Counted from the stretch's first letter, positions 53,663 through 62,639 are shown. The stretch: 64,000 nucleotides of DNA from Culicoidibacter larvae (GCF_005771635.1 NZ_VBWP01000003.1:186001-250000), one strand, 5' to 3'. Notes: generated by a model from the letters alone, not told the origin. Program-made: numbers and translations.

Positions 53663-53743
53663 CTCTAACGATTAGCGTGATCAGCTTTCATAACATTCAA
53701 AACTATTGATGCAACTTTGCCATCAACCTTATTCTGCAAAGTT
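53663..53743 (-). pseudogene. Possible 3' remnant of a displaced gene
   Basis: Between the LRR-gene stop codon and the terminator, the complementary strand has an open stretch of about 26 codons ending in a stop. It reads in part NKVDGKVASIVLNVMKADHANR, which looks like a real protein C terminus. No start codon or upstream frame remains. It may be what is left of the gene that originally owned the terminator. I do not recognise the family, and chance cannot be excluded. Confidence 0.3.
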
Positions 53744-53746
53744 AAC

Positions 53747-55207
53747 TCACACTTTTTTATTCTTTGTTAGTATTACAAAAATTCCAATACATACAATAAT
53801 TCCACCAAATATAATTATCTCGCTATTATTGAGCCCAGTCTCGGGTAACTCAGAAATATGTGTTACTCCACCATCTTCAACTAACTGCTCATTTATGTTT
53901 GAATCACTATCATCTACCTCTGGCTTAGCGTCTAAAGTAAAGTATGTTGTATAGGTAACTGGATCCAGAAAGCCACCTGTACCATGTGCAATCAGTGTAT
54001 ATGAGCCTGCTTGTATTAAATCAGCACCGTCAATAATTAGTTTCCCATTTTCAAGTCTTGGATTAATATTATGTTCCGCACCATCCGGTAAAACTAAAGT
54101 ATAGTTAAAAGACATACCATAATTTGGAAACTGTTCGTAAGCAGAATATGCTTCAAATCCATAATCATTTTCTGTCATACCAATTATTGACGCCTCTAAT
54201 GTACTTGTTTGGTTTGAAAGCCTTACTAAAGATGTATTTGGTGCATAAGCTTCTACTATAAGATCATACACCTCTTGTGGCAACGAGGTTATGTTGTTGT
54301 AATCCAAAGGCATATATTTTAGTGTAGTAGAGTTAGCAACATCTTTTGAAACGCCTGTTAGTCTATTATTATTGAGTGTGATTTGAAATAATTTTGGCAT
54401 ATTTCCAATAGCGCCTGGAACTTCGCCACTAAAATAATTACTTGACATAAAAATTGTGTTTACCTTCTCCCATTTTTCAAACCATACCGGAATTGATCCG
54501 CTCAATTGATTTGCACTAACAGTAAATTGACCAATAACCGTTAGATTTTGAAGCGTATCCGGAAGCTCCCCACTTAATTTATTGCTATTTAAAAATAGAT
54601 CTAAAAGTTTATTCAAATTACCTATCGTTTCTGGAATTGCTCCAGATAACTGATTACTCGATAAATCTAAACGCTCCAGATTGCTCAGATTTCCAATTTC
54701 TTGTGGTATTGTTCCGGTAAGTTTATTTTTCCCTAACCATATAGTCTTAAGACTCGTTAGATTACCTATACTCGTAGGAATTGATCCGGATATTTTATTA
54801 TTAGCCATTCTCAAATCTTCAAGTTTTGTTATATTACCAATACCATCTGGAATAGAACCACTTATATTGTTTTGAACTAAATCAATGAATACAATATTGA
54901 CAAAATATTCAATACCGTTTAACGTTCCAGAAATGTTTTTTTCGCGTAAAATTATTTCACCAGTTTTTGCACCAGCTTCATTAATACTAATAAAACCATC
55001 TTTATTCAGATCTACTGCTGGGTATTGTAATAATATTGCATCATGTAATTCTACACTACTGGCATCAAATGCCCAATCAGTCGGTGCATCAGCCGGATTG
55101 CTGGCCGCCTGAACTGTTATTGGATTGTTTGTGTTTACTAGAATACTTGTAAAAGCGAAAACGGATAGCAATAATATGGCTCCCACAAAATTCTTGATTT
55201 TTTTCAT
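53747..55207 (-). CDS. LPETG-anchored leucine-rich-repeat surface protein
   Basis: A 486-residue secreted protein with a signal peptide (1-34) and an EF-hand/dockerin-like loop DLNKDGFISINE at about 70. About nine leucine-rich repeats follow (about 100-330) of the plant-like form IPxxIGNLxxLxxLxLxxNxLSG. Then come an Ig-like region (about 340-440) and the sorting signal ELPETGLNN with a helix and KNKKV tail. AGGGAGGG lies before the ATG. It probably mediates contact with host or other cells. A decayed accessory region begins immediately upstream. Confidence 0.88.
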   Translation of the reverse strand: MKKIKNFVGAILLLSVFAFTSILVNTNNPITVQAASNPADAPTDWAFDASSVELHDAILLQYPAVDLNKDGFISINEAGAKTGEIILREKNISGTLNGIEYFVNIVFIDLVQNNISGSIPDGIGNITKLEDLRMANNKISGSIPTSIGNLTSLKTIWLGKNKLTGTIPQEIGNLSNLERLDLSSNQLSGAIPETIGNLNKLLDLFLNSNKLSGELPDTLQNLTVIGQFTVSANQLSGSIPVWFEKWEKVNTIFMSSNYFSGEVPGAIGNMPKLFQITLNNNRLTGVSKDVANSTTLKYMPLDYNNITSLPQEVYDLIVEAYAPNTSLVRLSNQTSTLEASIIGMTENDYGFEAYSAYEQFPNYGMSFNYTLVLPDGAEHNINPRLENGKLIIDGADLIQAGSYTLIAHGTGGFLDPVTYTTYFTLDAKPEVDDSDSNINEQLVEDGGVTHISELPETGLNNSEIIIFGGIIVCIGIFVILTKNKKV

Positions 55208-55934
55208 AATTAATCCCTCCCTGTTAATTTAACGAAAAATATATCAACTAATAATAGCACAACAGTACTGCTTTTAATGCTTTTCATATAAAATAACATT
55301 TTTCACTTTTCATTCACACCACTATGTATTTTTCTTTTGATTGAATAAATTTTTAACAACTCCAGAATACCCGGAAAATATACAAAAAAAATTATAATTG
55401 GATTATCCTATTTTCAAACGAACTTAAATATAATTTGTTATAAAACATACAAATTATATGTCCCACTAGCAATAAAATAAATCAGTCTAGATGAACTGAT
55501 AGAAGCCATCTTAAAGCATTCTATAATAAGAGTGTCCATATCTTTAAATCTATTATAGCCTTTTCACATTCTTTAGGGTGTACACTTTCACAGTAATTCT
55601 TTCCTCCATGTCCTTTTTACACTAATTACTCCGAATTTGCATAAATAAAAAAACAGATTCATGGAATCTGTTTTAAAAATTAATTTGATGATATATCTTG
55701 AATTGAAACTTCTAATGAATATTATTCAATAAAGTGTATTCAAATCAAATGGTGCGATTACCATAAACTACTCGAACTCTTTCATTTATTGTATTGCTTT
55801 GAGATAATTCAAATATAATTTGTAAATTAATTATAACATTCGTATTGGCTTAATACAACCATTTAATAAAACAACCCCGTTTAAAACTCTTAAATCTATT
55901 TAAAATTTAAATGTTTTGCCTAATAACTTTTACT
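55208..55934. other. 727-bp AT-rich region without an intact gene
   Basis: No coding frame with a plausible start exists on either strand. It contains an ATCAGT/ACTGAT stem-loop at about 55480-55499 and the first copy of a 96-bp repeat at 55644-55739. It is probably decayed mobile or surface-gene DNA. Confidence 0.6.
55644..55739 (+). repeat. 96-bp direct repeat, copy A
   Basis: About 85 percent identical to 56299-56394, in the same orientation and without gaps. It begins AATAAAAAAACAGATTC and holds a small hairpin (AAACAGATTC/GAATCTGTTT). The copies flank the IS3-type fragment. Confidence 0.75.
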
Positions 55935-56279
55935 TCAATTGTTGATTATATCTTTTCTACAATGTCTATCCACAATTCTTCCTTCTGTTTTTTCAATTGC
56001 TCTTATTTTTTTATATAATGTAAATTGGATACTACATCCAGTCCTATTATAAATTTCAATTATTTTTTTTAACTTTCTATTTTTTTCTTCTAGCAATTGA
56101 ACATCTCTATATGTAAATAGTTTGTTCTCGTTTGTAATTCTTATTTTAAAAGATCTTTCCCAATTATAATATGTTGTCCTAGATATTTTATAATGCGTAC
56201 AAATTTCCTTCACACTCTTTTCTTTCCTCTCTCTATTAACAATTGTGTAACGTTCTTCAATGCTATACCGATTACTCAT
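55935..56279 (-). pseudogene. IS3-family transposase fragment (OrfA-like)
   Basis: A 114-codon frame starts MSNRYSIEERYTIVNRERKEKSVKEI with a helix-turn-helix (CTHYKISRTTYYNWERSF) and a leucine-zipper-like segment (QLLEEKNRKLKKIIEIY), as in OrfA of IS3 elements. The final 40 codons resemble the beginning of OrfB, then the frame ends early, so the catalytic DDE domain is missing. AGGAG precedes the ATG at 56279. No terminal inverted repeats are clear. It is a dead remnant. Confidence 0.65.
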
Positions 56280-56298
56280 ATATCTACTCCTAATATAA

Positions 56299-56394
56299 AA
56301 TAAAAAAACAGATTCCTTAAATCTGTTTTTAAAATTAATTTGATGATATATCATGAATTGAAATTTCTAATAAATACTGTCCAACAAAGTGTAC
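56299..56394 (+). repeat. 96-bp direct repeat, copy B
   Basis: Partner of 55644-55739. In this copy the reading frame beginning at 56343 stays open into an LPPTG sorting signal, while in copy A it is closed by a stop codon. Confidence 0.75.
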
Positions 56395-56507
56395 CCAACT
56401 TAAGCTTACCACCAACCGGTCAGCAGCCAGAATTATTCTTAGTAATCGTTATTGGACTTGTTGCTCTTGGATTATTTGGAAAATTTATAAAACATATGCA
56501 TTTTTAA
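56343..56507 (+). pseudogene. Orphan C-terminal wall-sorting signal (LPPTG)
   Basis: A 54-codon frame ends with LPPTGQQPELF, a hydrophobic helix (about 16 residues) and the basic tail KFIKHMHF before a stop codon: a complete sortase signal with no protein body. There is no ribosome site, and the start lies within a repeat. It is the 3' end of a deleted surface-protein gene. A further partial copy of the QPELF coding stretch (15 identical bases) lies at 56636-56650. Confidence 0.65.
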
Positions 56508-56810
56508 TTTTTTTATATAGATATAGTAATACAATCATTATCAAATTAGTTTACAAATATCAATAATAGAAGTACAATGAAGTTGCAGGATTAACAATTA
56601 TTTTGAATAGGAAGAGCATAGATTGTTACAGTTCTGCAGCCAGAATTATTTTCTAGAAAATGGGATCGCTAATTGCGATCTCTTTGTATATTTGTTTAAC
56701 ATATATTCTTGAAATAATTTTGCGACTGTATTTTTCTAATATAAATTTATTGTTATATACTTAGTACTGTGCAGAAACTAAGTACTTACAAAATGAGAGG
56801 AAGAATATTT
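56508..56810. other. Gap with hairpin and a short sorting-signal echo
   Basis: No gene is present. It contains a 15-bp echo of the sorting-signal sequence (56636-56650) and a GATCGC/GCGATC terminator-like hairpin (56664-56680, followed by TCTTTG). The upstream region of the next gene follows. Confidence 0.6.
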
Positions 56811-57800
56811 ATGGATAAGTATAAATTTACAAAAGGAATTGAGAAAATAATTAACCCAATGGAAGTTGGTATGATACATTTTTTATCACCATTCAGCCGG
56901 TTTCTACCTAAAAAAATACAAAACTATATTGTTGAATCTTCGGCTAAGAAAATGCCATATATGGGGTTTGTTGTGGAACCATATAGTTATTTTTTAGCTT
57001 ATGAAATTATCAATTTAGATTGGGCAAAAAAATTAGTGCCAGATAATTTTAAACTAGTAAAATCAAAAGTATTTATTGATGATGAACCAAAGTATTATTG
57101 TATCTTTGGTTGCTTCAATGTACATACAAGTGCATTTTGGGGACAAAGGATGGAGTTTTATATTATTGCTGAACATAAGGAAACAGGGTTGTTAAGCTGG
57201 ATAATTGTCGATTATGACAGTAATACGCTAAGTTATGATAAATCCGGCGGATTAGTTTTACCCGATTGCAAAAGTGCAATAATTACAACAAATTTTGATG
57301 GCAGTGTAATTGTTGATGTAGTAAAGAATGATGAATCGCGAGGATTAGTTTTTACAAGTGATATTAAAAATGGTCAAGTAAACCTTTTGGATCAACGATT
57401 ATGGCTTGAAGGGAACTTCTCAATAGGATATGGTCGAGAATTATCTAATAATGATGATGCAGTTTTTGCATTAAAATTTAATCCCCTCGAAGTTGAAAAG
57501 GCCTTGCAAATTCCAATTAAGAGTTTAAATTTAGAAATTAATTCTTGGTATCCTGGTCTTTTCTCTAATGAGCCGGCTCAATTAATTTGCTTTCCTTATG
57601 CACAACATTTCTTATCTGATAGCCCAGGCCAATTTAGTTTAATCAGAACAAAAGACGAACTTGTTAGAAAAACAGAATCAATTAACTTTGATACAGCTCA
57701 AGTTTACTCAACGAAGTCAATGCGCAGGTTATTTTTATTTATGTCGATACTACCGTTCATTATTATTGTTGTTTTGTTAGCAGCACTGATTATTAAATAG
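56811..57800 (+). CDS. Tail-anchored protein of unknown function, copy 2
   Basis: A 329-residue twin of the product of 41330-42319: equal length, roughly 70 percent identical by eye, with a long identical stretch near residues 93-141 and a C-terminal helix (about 305-328). Codon use here is more AT-rich than in copy 1. The start is the ATG of MDKYKFTKGIE, matched in copy 1, with GAGG 10 nt upstream. Here there is no ABC transporter next to it; an esterase follows. The family is not recognised. Confidence 0.75.
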   Translation: MDKYKFTKGIEKIINPMEVGMIHFLSPFSRFLPKKIQNYIVESSAKKMPYMGFVVEPYSYFLAYEIINLDWAKKLVPDNFKLVKSKVFIDDEPKYYCIFGCFNVHTSAFWGQRMEFYIIAEHKETGLLSWIIVDYDSNTLSYDKSGGLVLPDCKSAIITTNFDGSVIVDVVKNDESRGLVFTSDIKNGQVNLLDQRLWLEGNFSIGYGRELSNNDDAVFALKFNPLEVEKALQIPIKSLNLEINSWYPGLFSNEPAQLICFPYAQHFLSDSPGQFSLIRTKDELVRKTESINFDTAQVYSTKSMRRLFLFMSILPFIIIVVLLAALIIK

Positions 57801-58002
57801 GAGGTATGTACATGTTTGGTGCACGAGACATTACTTGACAGCAGTTACTTGTTCAACACAGATAGTACATGTTTAATCTTATGAATAAGGATATAAAGAT
57901 TGATAATATCTTATAACGAATACGAGTATCACTTTATATATTTGCTGCTGGCAAGCTATTATAATTTATCATTCGCATGTAAATTGAATTAGGAGTTTAA
58001 GT

Positions 58003-58965
58003 ATGAATATTGGTGATAGACAAATCCATCCAGAATTACAAGTATACGCAAAGGTCATTCGGTTTTTATTTCCTGACTTTAAGCGCTCAACATTTAAAAA
58101 AATGAATCTTTTATTAAAACTAAATAAATTTAGAAGATTTAAAAACATGTTAGTTAAAGAGGTGTATATTGACAGAGAAATGAATTTGGAAAGCAAATTA
58201 AGATTAGTAATTTATTCACCAGTAAATCCTAAAAAGGAAATGACTGGCATTTTATGGATGCACGGTGGAGGGTATGCATTTGGTACTCCTGAGCAAGAAG
58301 TTGGTATAATAAAAGAATTCGTCGAAGCTTTTGATTGCGTAGTTGTTGCACCCGATTATCTACTTTCGGTAGAGCAACCGTATCCAGCGGCACTACTTGA
58401 TTGTTATAGTGCATTAAAATGGATGAAAAATTATGCGAGTAGTTATAATATTAATGCTGAACAATTAATGGTTGGTGGTGTAAGTGCTGGCGGTGGGCTT
58501 GCAGCTGCACTAGCAATATATGCTAGAGATGTAGGGGAGATTTCAATTGCTTTTCAAATGTTGATATATCCAATGCTAGATGATCGGATGAAGACAAGAA
58601 CTTCGCATTATATTAACACACCTGTATGGAATTTCAAATCCAATATGTTAGCTTGGCAGCTATATTTGGGAGCTTATTATGAAAACGGAAATGTTCCATA
58701 CTACGCAGCTCCAGGTCGTCTAATTGATTTTGTGAATTTACCACCTGCATATGCTTATGTTGGAAGCCTAGATCCATTTTGTGATGAAACAATAGAGTAT
58801 ATGGAACAATTAAAGGAAGCTGGAGTCGAATCAGCATATGATGTATTACCAGGCTGTTTTCATGGATTTGATGTAATTGCTCCGGAAACGAGCCCAGCAA
58901 AATTGGCAAGAGAAAAATTACTTTTGCATTTTAAACATGCGCAAGACAGCTTTTATGGTGAATAG
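58003..58965 (+). CDS. Alpha/beta hydrolase, hormone-sensitive-lipase-like esterase
   Basis: A 320-residue cytoplasmic esterase of bacterial family IV. It has the oxyanion motif MHGGGYAFG, nucleophile elbow GVSAGGGLAA, acid in GSLDPFCDE and histidine in GCFHGFD. Such enzymes hydrolyse short-chain acyl esters. AGGAG lies before the ATG. It lies 200 bp after the tail-anchored protein gene on the same strand; the gap contains nothing recognisable. Confidence 0.87.
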   Translation: MNIGDRQIHPELQVYAKVIRFLFPDFKRSTFKKMNLLLKLNKFRRFKNMLVKEVYIDREMNLESKLRLVIYSPVNPKKEMTGILWMHGGGYAFGTPEQEVGIIKEFVEAFDCVVVAPDYLLSVEQPYPAALLDCYSALKWMKNYASSYNINAEQLMVGGVSAGGGLAAALAIYARDVGEISIAFQMLIYPMLDDRMKTRTSHYINTPVWNFKSNMLAWQLYLGAYYENGNVPYYAAPGRLIDFVNLPPAYAYVGSLDPFCDETIEYMEQLKEAGVESAYDVLPGCFHGFDVIAPETSPAKLAREKLLLHFKHAQDSFYGE

Positions 58966-59192
58966 GTCTAATTGATAATTTAACCCAAGGAAAATTTTAT
59001 ATTATAATAATATGCGAAATCAATCTTCAAGAACGGATGTGAATTTGAATTATAGGGTTTTATAAATTTATTTTTGATTTCCGTTCTCGTAATATATATT
59101 ATGAATTGCCTTATCTTAGTTTACATAACCTTTATTATATGAATATTGTGAAATAGTGAGTTTTATATTCGTTTTTTTCTGATTATATGCTT

Positions 59193-59945
59193 TTATTTTG
59201 TATATGATTTAATGTATGGAGTAAATACGTTCTTGAAAATTGGCACTTGTGCTTTAATCCAACTATATACTTCATCCCAATTTTCTCCGCTTGCATCGAC
59301 TTCTAATGGTGCATTGAGCTTTATTCGGCAGGCTTTCTTACCTTCTAGTGGCATCCACTCCAGCGACTCGCTTATTGCTTCATTAATAGTTGTTTTGCTT
59401 TTTTCAATGTGATAATATAATGCTTTTTGATCAGTAATATAAAGTTCAATTGAAACTTGTTTTGCTATCGTATTGTAGTTTAAAGCAATAAAACAGTAGC
59501 TGCTTCCAATAGCGATATTATACCACATTTTAGCTCGTGGCGTATTAATTGAAAACTGACATGTATTCTTGTCGTAGTAGTTTCTAAGACCATCCCAAAA
59601 AGCAAGCTACGCTGTTCTGGATTCAGTTAGTTTATCGTTCATCGTTTTTTTAATTGTTTTTGCCCAACTGTTAGGTTGGCTTATTATTTGAAACTTTGGA
59701 CTTGGTTGAGAATCGCCAATTCTCCAAAGTTCTAATTTAACTAAGAAAATATTTATTTCATCGAGTGAGTTGTCATTCAGCCATTCAATCGCTTGCTGGT
59801 GTTCTTCTCGAACGTCTTTAACAATCCATATTTGTATTTCCGCATCATGTCCAGTTGCATAGACTATTAATTTACCTAAATGGTCATAATCTGTTATTTC
59901 TAACTGATTTTCTATAATAATATTATACTTGTTTTTGGTTACCAT
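59193..59945 (-). pseudogene. Broken DUF4268-type nuclease-like gene
   Basis: A single reading frame spans 59945 to 59193 but is interrupted by one TAG (59607-59609) between SRTA and LAFWDGLRNYY. The first part has IIIENQLEITDYDHLGKLIVYATG, typical of restriction-nuclease-like proteins carrying DUF4268. The second part (SIGxx-like AIGSSYCFIALNYN, LEWMPLEGKKACRIKL) is the DUF4268 C terminus. The N-terminal region is missing or out of frame, since an in-frame stop lies just before 59945. Two short products are theoretically possible, but decay is the simpler reading. Confidence 0.7.
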
Positions 59946-60539
59946 TTTTTTCTATTGGTTTTAATTTCAGCATAATTGTGCGTATCACTGCTGTTTGCTC
60001 TTCTTTGCAATCTGAATAGGTTTTTAAATAGGTTATAAGATATAATACTACATATATGCATTTTACAGGTCATCTCCTATTATACTTTTTTTGCTATTTT
60101 TCTTCTTCTCAAAACCTTATACAATAAAATAACAATTACACGAATATATGTGTATTTAGACATTTACATAACTAACTACGAATTGTCAAGTGATATTATT
60201 AATTAAATATAACTTCAAAAAGAGCAATAAATTTTCGGGCATAAACTCATTCCTCTTCTTCTTTTATGAGTTCAAATCAGTCATGAAATATTATTGTGAT
60301 AGAACTAATTACATAATTGATATCTTATAACAACATCATTTTTTGCTGTTTATAAAGTAATATGCTATTTGTTAAACAGTAAACTTTCGAATTAGTCTAA
60401 CTTAGCTAACTTCATTAGTATTCAAATCATTTCAGTGGCTATTTATACAAAAACGTGCACTAATCGTGTTGTCATTATCTTTTAATTTAATAATCTTAGG
60501 AGTATTGATTACTGAACAACTATTATTTCAAATTAAATG
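59946..60539. other. 594-bp AT-rich gap
   Basis: No intact gene is visible. Next to the broken DUF4268 gene a short open stretch on the complementary strand (about 59950-60030, with SDCKEEQTAVIRT) may be another relic. The remainder is featureless AT-rich sequence up to the PcsB-like gene's 3' end. Confidence 0.5.
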
Positions 60540-61724
60540 TTACCATGCGCCAGGATAACTTATCACATCACGGGTATTAATAACGTATTGATACCGAATG
60601 CCCTTATCTCCTGGAAAGTATTCTATGTTTTTCAAAATTTCTAAATGTAAATGCGGTCCGGTTCCTAAACCAGAAAATCCGGAATAACCAATCGTCTGGC
60701 CTTGGGAAACAACATCCCCGCGACTGACCGCCGGTGACTGCAGATGAGCATACATTGCGACATATGACGTACCGTCAACAATATAACCAACAACTACATA
60801 GTTACCATATCCACCGCCGCAGTAACTTGTACCACTGCCTTGCGAACAACCAGATAAAGTTTCCAGTACTCGACCATTACCGATAGAAAGGATTGGCGTA
60901 CCATATCCTAAACCACCAATGTCAGTACCAATATGACCACTATAACAACCAAACTCACAAGTTACCACGCCCGTAGGTGTTGGTAAACTAAAATAAGAAG
61001 TTGATGGCACACCATTATTAAACTCATCTAATTGGTTTTGAATATCTTGTTCACTTTGCTCTAGGTTTGCGTCGTGTGCTTCAGCGGCAGCAATTAAACT
61101 AACCATTTCTGCCCGCAATCCATCTTGAGTTGCATACTGTGCTTCCAAATCAGTCTGCTTTGTTGTCAAATCAGCACGCTTGGTTTCTTGCTCAGCTTTC
61201 TTGGTTTCAACCGCAAGCCGCTTCTCATTAATCTCACGGATTAATTCCTTATCGGCTCCAGTAATTTGCGAAACTGCCTCGCTTCGGTGAATAACATCAG
61301 TTAATGAACTGGCATTTAAAATAAAATCAAGATATTGATTTCCTTTATTGGCAAGCTGCATTGAACTCATGCGCTCACGAATGATTTCATGCTTCTCAGC
61401 AATTTCAGCTTCTAATGTGGTAATCTCACTTTGCAATGTTGTAATTGTTGCCTCAATAACTGCAATCTGCTCTTTAGTTTGACTAATTCCATTCTCCAAG
61501 ATTCTAATCTTCTCGGTAATTCCTTCATAGTCATTTTTATAGCCATCAAGCTTTTGCTGATTGGCTTCACGCTCTGCCTGAATCCGATCATACTCAGCCT
61601 GACATTCCGCCGCCGAATCACATGCAGCGACCGGCATTGGATTAAAACTACTGATTCCGGCGAATACACCGAGCATCAATACAATTGATAATACACTAAA
61701 CTCTACTTTTTTACGTACTTTCAT
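60540..61724 (-). CDS. PcsB-like peptidoglycan hydrolase with M23 endopeptidase domain
   Basis: A 394-residue secreted protein with a signal peptide (1-33) and a long coiled coil (about 38-230) like PcsB/EnvC. The C-terminal LytM/M23 domain (about 245-390) has zinc ligands in GHIGTDIGG and GPHLHLEI and the YAHLQS strand. PcsB-like proteins cleave peptidoglycan during division under FtsEX control. The start is the ATG at 61724, 6 nt after GGGAGG; an ATG three bases upstream is equally possible. A C-rich segment (SGCSQGSGTSYCGGG) inside the catalytic domain may form a disulphide. Possible regulatory dyad at 61776-61790. Confidence 0.87.
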   Translation of the reverse strand: MKVRKKVEFSVLSIVLMLGVFAGISSFNPMPVAACDSAAECQAEYDRIQAEREANQQKLDGYKNDYEGITEKIRILENGISQTKEQIAVIEATITTLQSEITTLEAEIAEKHEIIRERMSSMQLANKGNQYLDFILNASSLTDVIHRSEAVSQITGADKELIREINEKRLAVETKKAEQETKRADLTTKQTDLEAQYATQDGLRAEMVSLIAAAEAHDANLEQSEQDIQNQLDEFNNGVPSTSYFSLPTPTGVVTCEFGCYSGHIGTDIGGLGYGTPILSIGNGRVLETLSGCSQGSGTSYCGGGYGNYVVVGYIVDGTSYVAMYAHLQSPAVSRGDVVSQGQTIGYSGFSGLGTGPHLHLEILKNIEYFPGDKGIRYQYVINTRDVISYPGAW

Positions 61725-61877
61725 CATGGACCTCCCGTTTTTTTAAGTAACTTATATGTTAAATATCGTAATAAAGTTAACCGATAACAAATTAGACTTA
61801 TTGTTATTTATTCTAATTGAAGAAACTAAGATTAAATATATACTTACATTATTAAGCACAATGCATAGTGAATCTTA

Positions 61878-62135
61878 TTATCCCTTTAAACCTCTTGACT
61901 GTCTATCCATATCTTCGATGACAATATCAAAGATTTCGCCTTGAAGCGAGCAGTGCCTAATCAAATCCCAGGGTTCATTTGTATGGTAGTGTATTTTTAA
62001 TAGCTCTTCATCACCGACAACTAGCAAGCAATCACCAGGGATACTTGCTTCTATTTCCTTGCCAATCACATCTTCATTAAGATTTTCTCCTTCTAGTAGT
62101 AATTGTGTATCGTATTTATAATCACCTATTATCAT
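61878..62135 (-). CDS. Free-standing FakA middle-domain-like protein
   Basis: An 85-residue protein resembling the middle domain of FakA/YloV kinases (YKYDTQLLLEGENLNEDVI, GDCLLVVGDEELLKIHYHTNEPWD, EIFDIVIEDMDRQ). The same segment, in divergent form, is inside the fused protein at 49615-51381. No kinase or DegV domain is attached. AGGAGATG lies before the ATG, so it is probably expressed. It may be a regulatory or assembly partner for fatty-acid kinase, or a remnant. Confidence 0.65.
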   Translation of the reverse strand: MIIGDYKYDTQLLLEGENLNEDVIGKEIEASIPGDCLLVVGDEELLKIHYHTNEPWDLIRHCSLQGEIFDIVIEDMDRQSRGLKG

Positions 62136-62327
62136 ACTAACATCTCCTAATATTATTCATTTATTTACAGTTGAACTGCATGAACAGTTTGTTTTTCTTG
62201 GGTTTGTATATATACTTTTTATATAACTCCTCTTTGCTTCGGTTATACTTAGTTTCTTAAAAAATTGATATTACATTTCAAAAAATAACATCCTTCCAAT
62301 AAATTGTTTTGCATAAAGCCATAATAT

Positions 62328-62576
62328 TTGACAAAAATAAATAGAAATGATATCTTATTAAGGACATTAGAGGTCTTTAATAGAGATAGAACAAAAATTG
62401 AACTTTTCCAACTTAGCCCTGCATACGATGCTAATTCTGGCCAGAACTGATTGTGAAGAAGAAATTATGAAAGGTTACGAAAGTCACATATACAGCTGCT
62501 TGAAAGATAAATCTTTAGCCGATGCTTTAGAGTAAATTTTTTTGGTTATTACAGACTTCAGAGGTCTTTAATAACC
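62328..62576 (+). promoter_or_regulatory. Promoter and paired dyads upstream of the zinc-binding lipoprotein
   Basis: A near-ideal promoter, TTGACA (62328-62333), 17-bp spacer, TATCTT (62351-62356), is directly followed by a dyad around 62356-62382. A second similar dyad lies at 62544-62576, before the lipoprotein gene. Both share the 14-base core AGAGGTCTTTAATA. An unassigned 35-codon frame lies between them (62429-62536). The dyads are candidate sites for a metal-sensing repressor or an RNA hairpin. Confidence 0.6.
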
Positions 62577-62639
62577 TCATTCTATCATGACACTAAAAAA
62601 TATGTCAACAAAATCAACTTATATCCTTAGGAGGACCAT

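Noticed and set aside
57813-57840. Tiny reading frame (8 codons) after a GGAGGT site behind tail-anchored copy 2
   Set aside because: Far too short to support as a gene; it has no hydrophobic or motif character and could be chance.
61776-61790. GTTAACCGATAACAA near the PcsB-like gene, resembling the alpha-glucan LacI operator
   Set aside because: It has an extra base in the left arm, and the gene has no link to sugar metabolism; most likely chance similarity.
62429-62536. 35-codon frame between the two dyads upstream of the zinc lipoprotein gene
   Set aside because: No ribosome binding site and no recognisable family; recorded only as part of the regulatory region.
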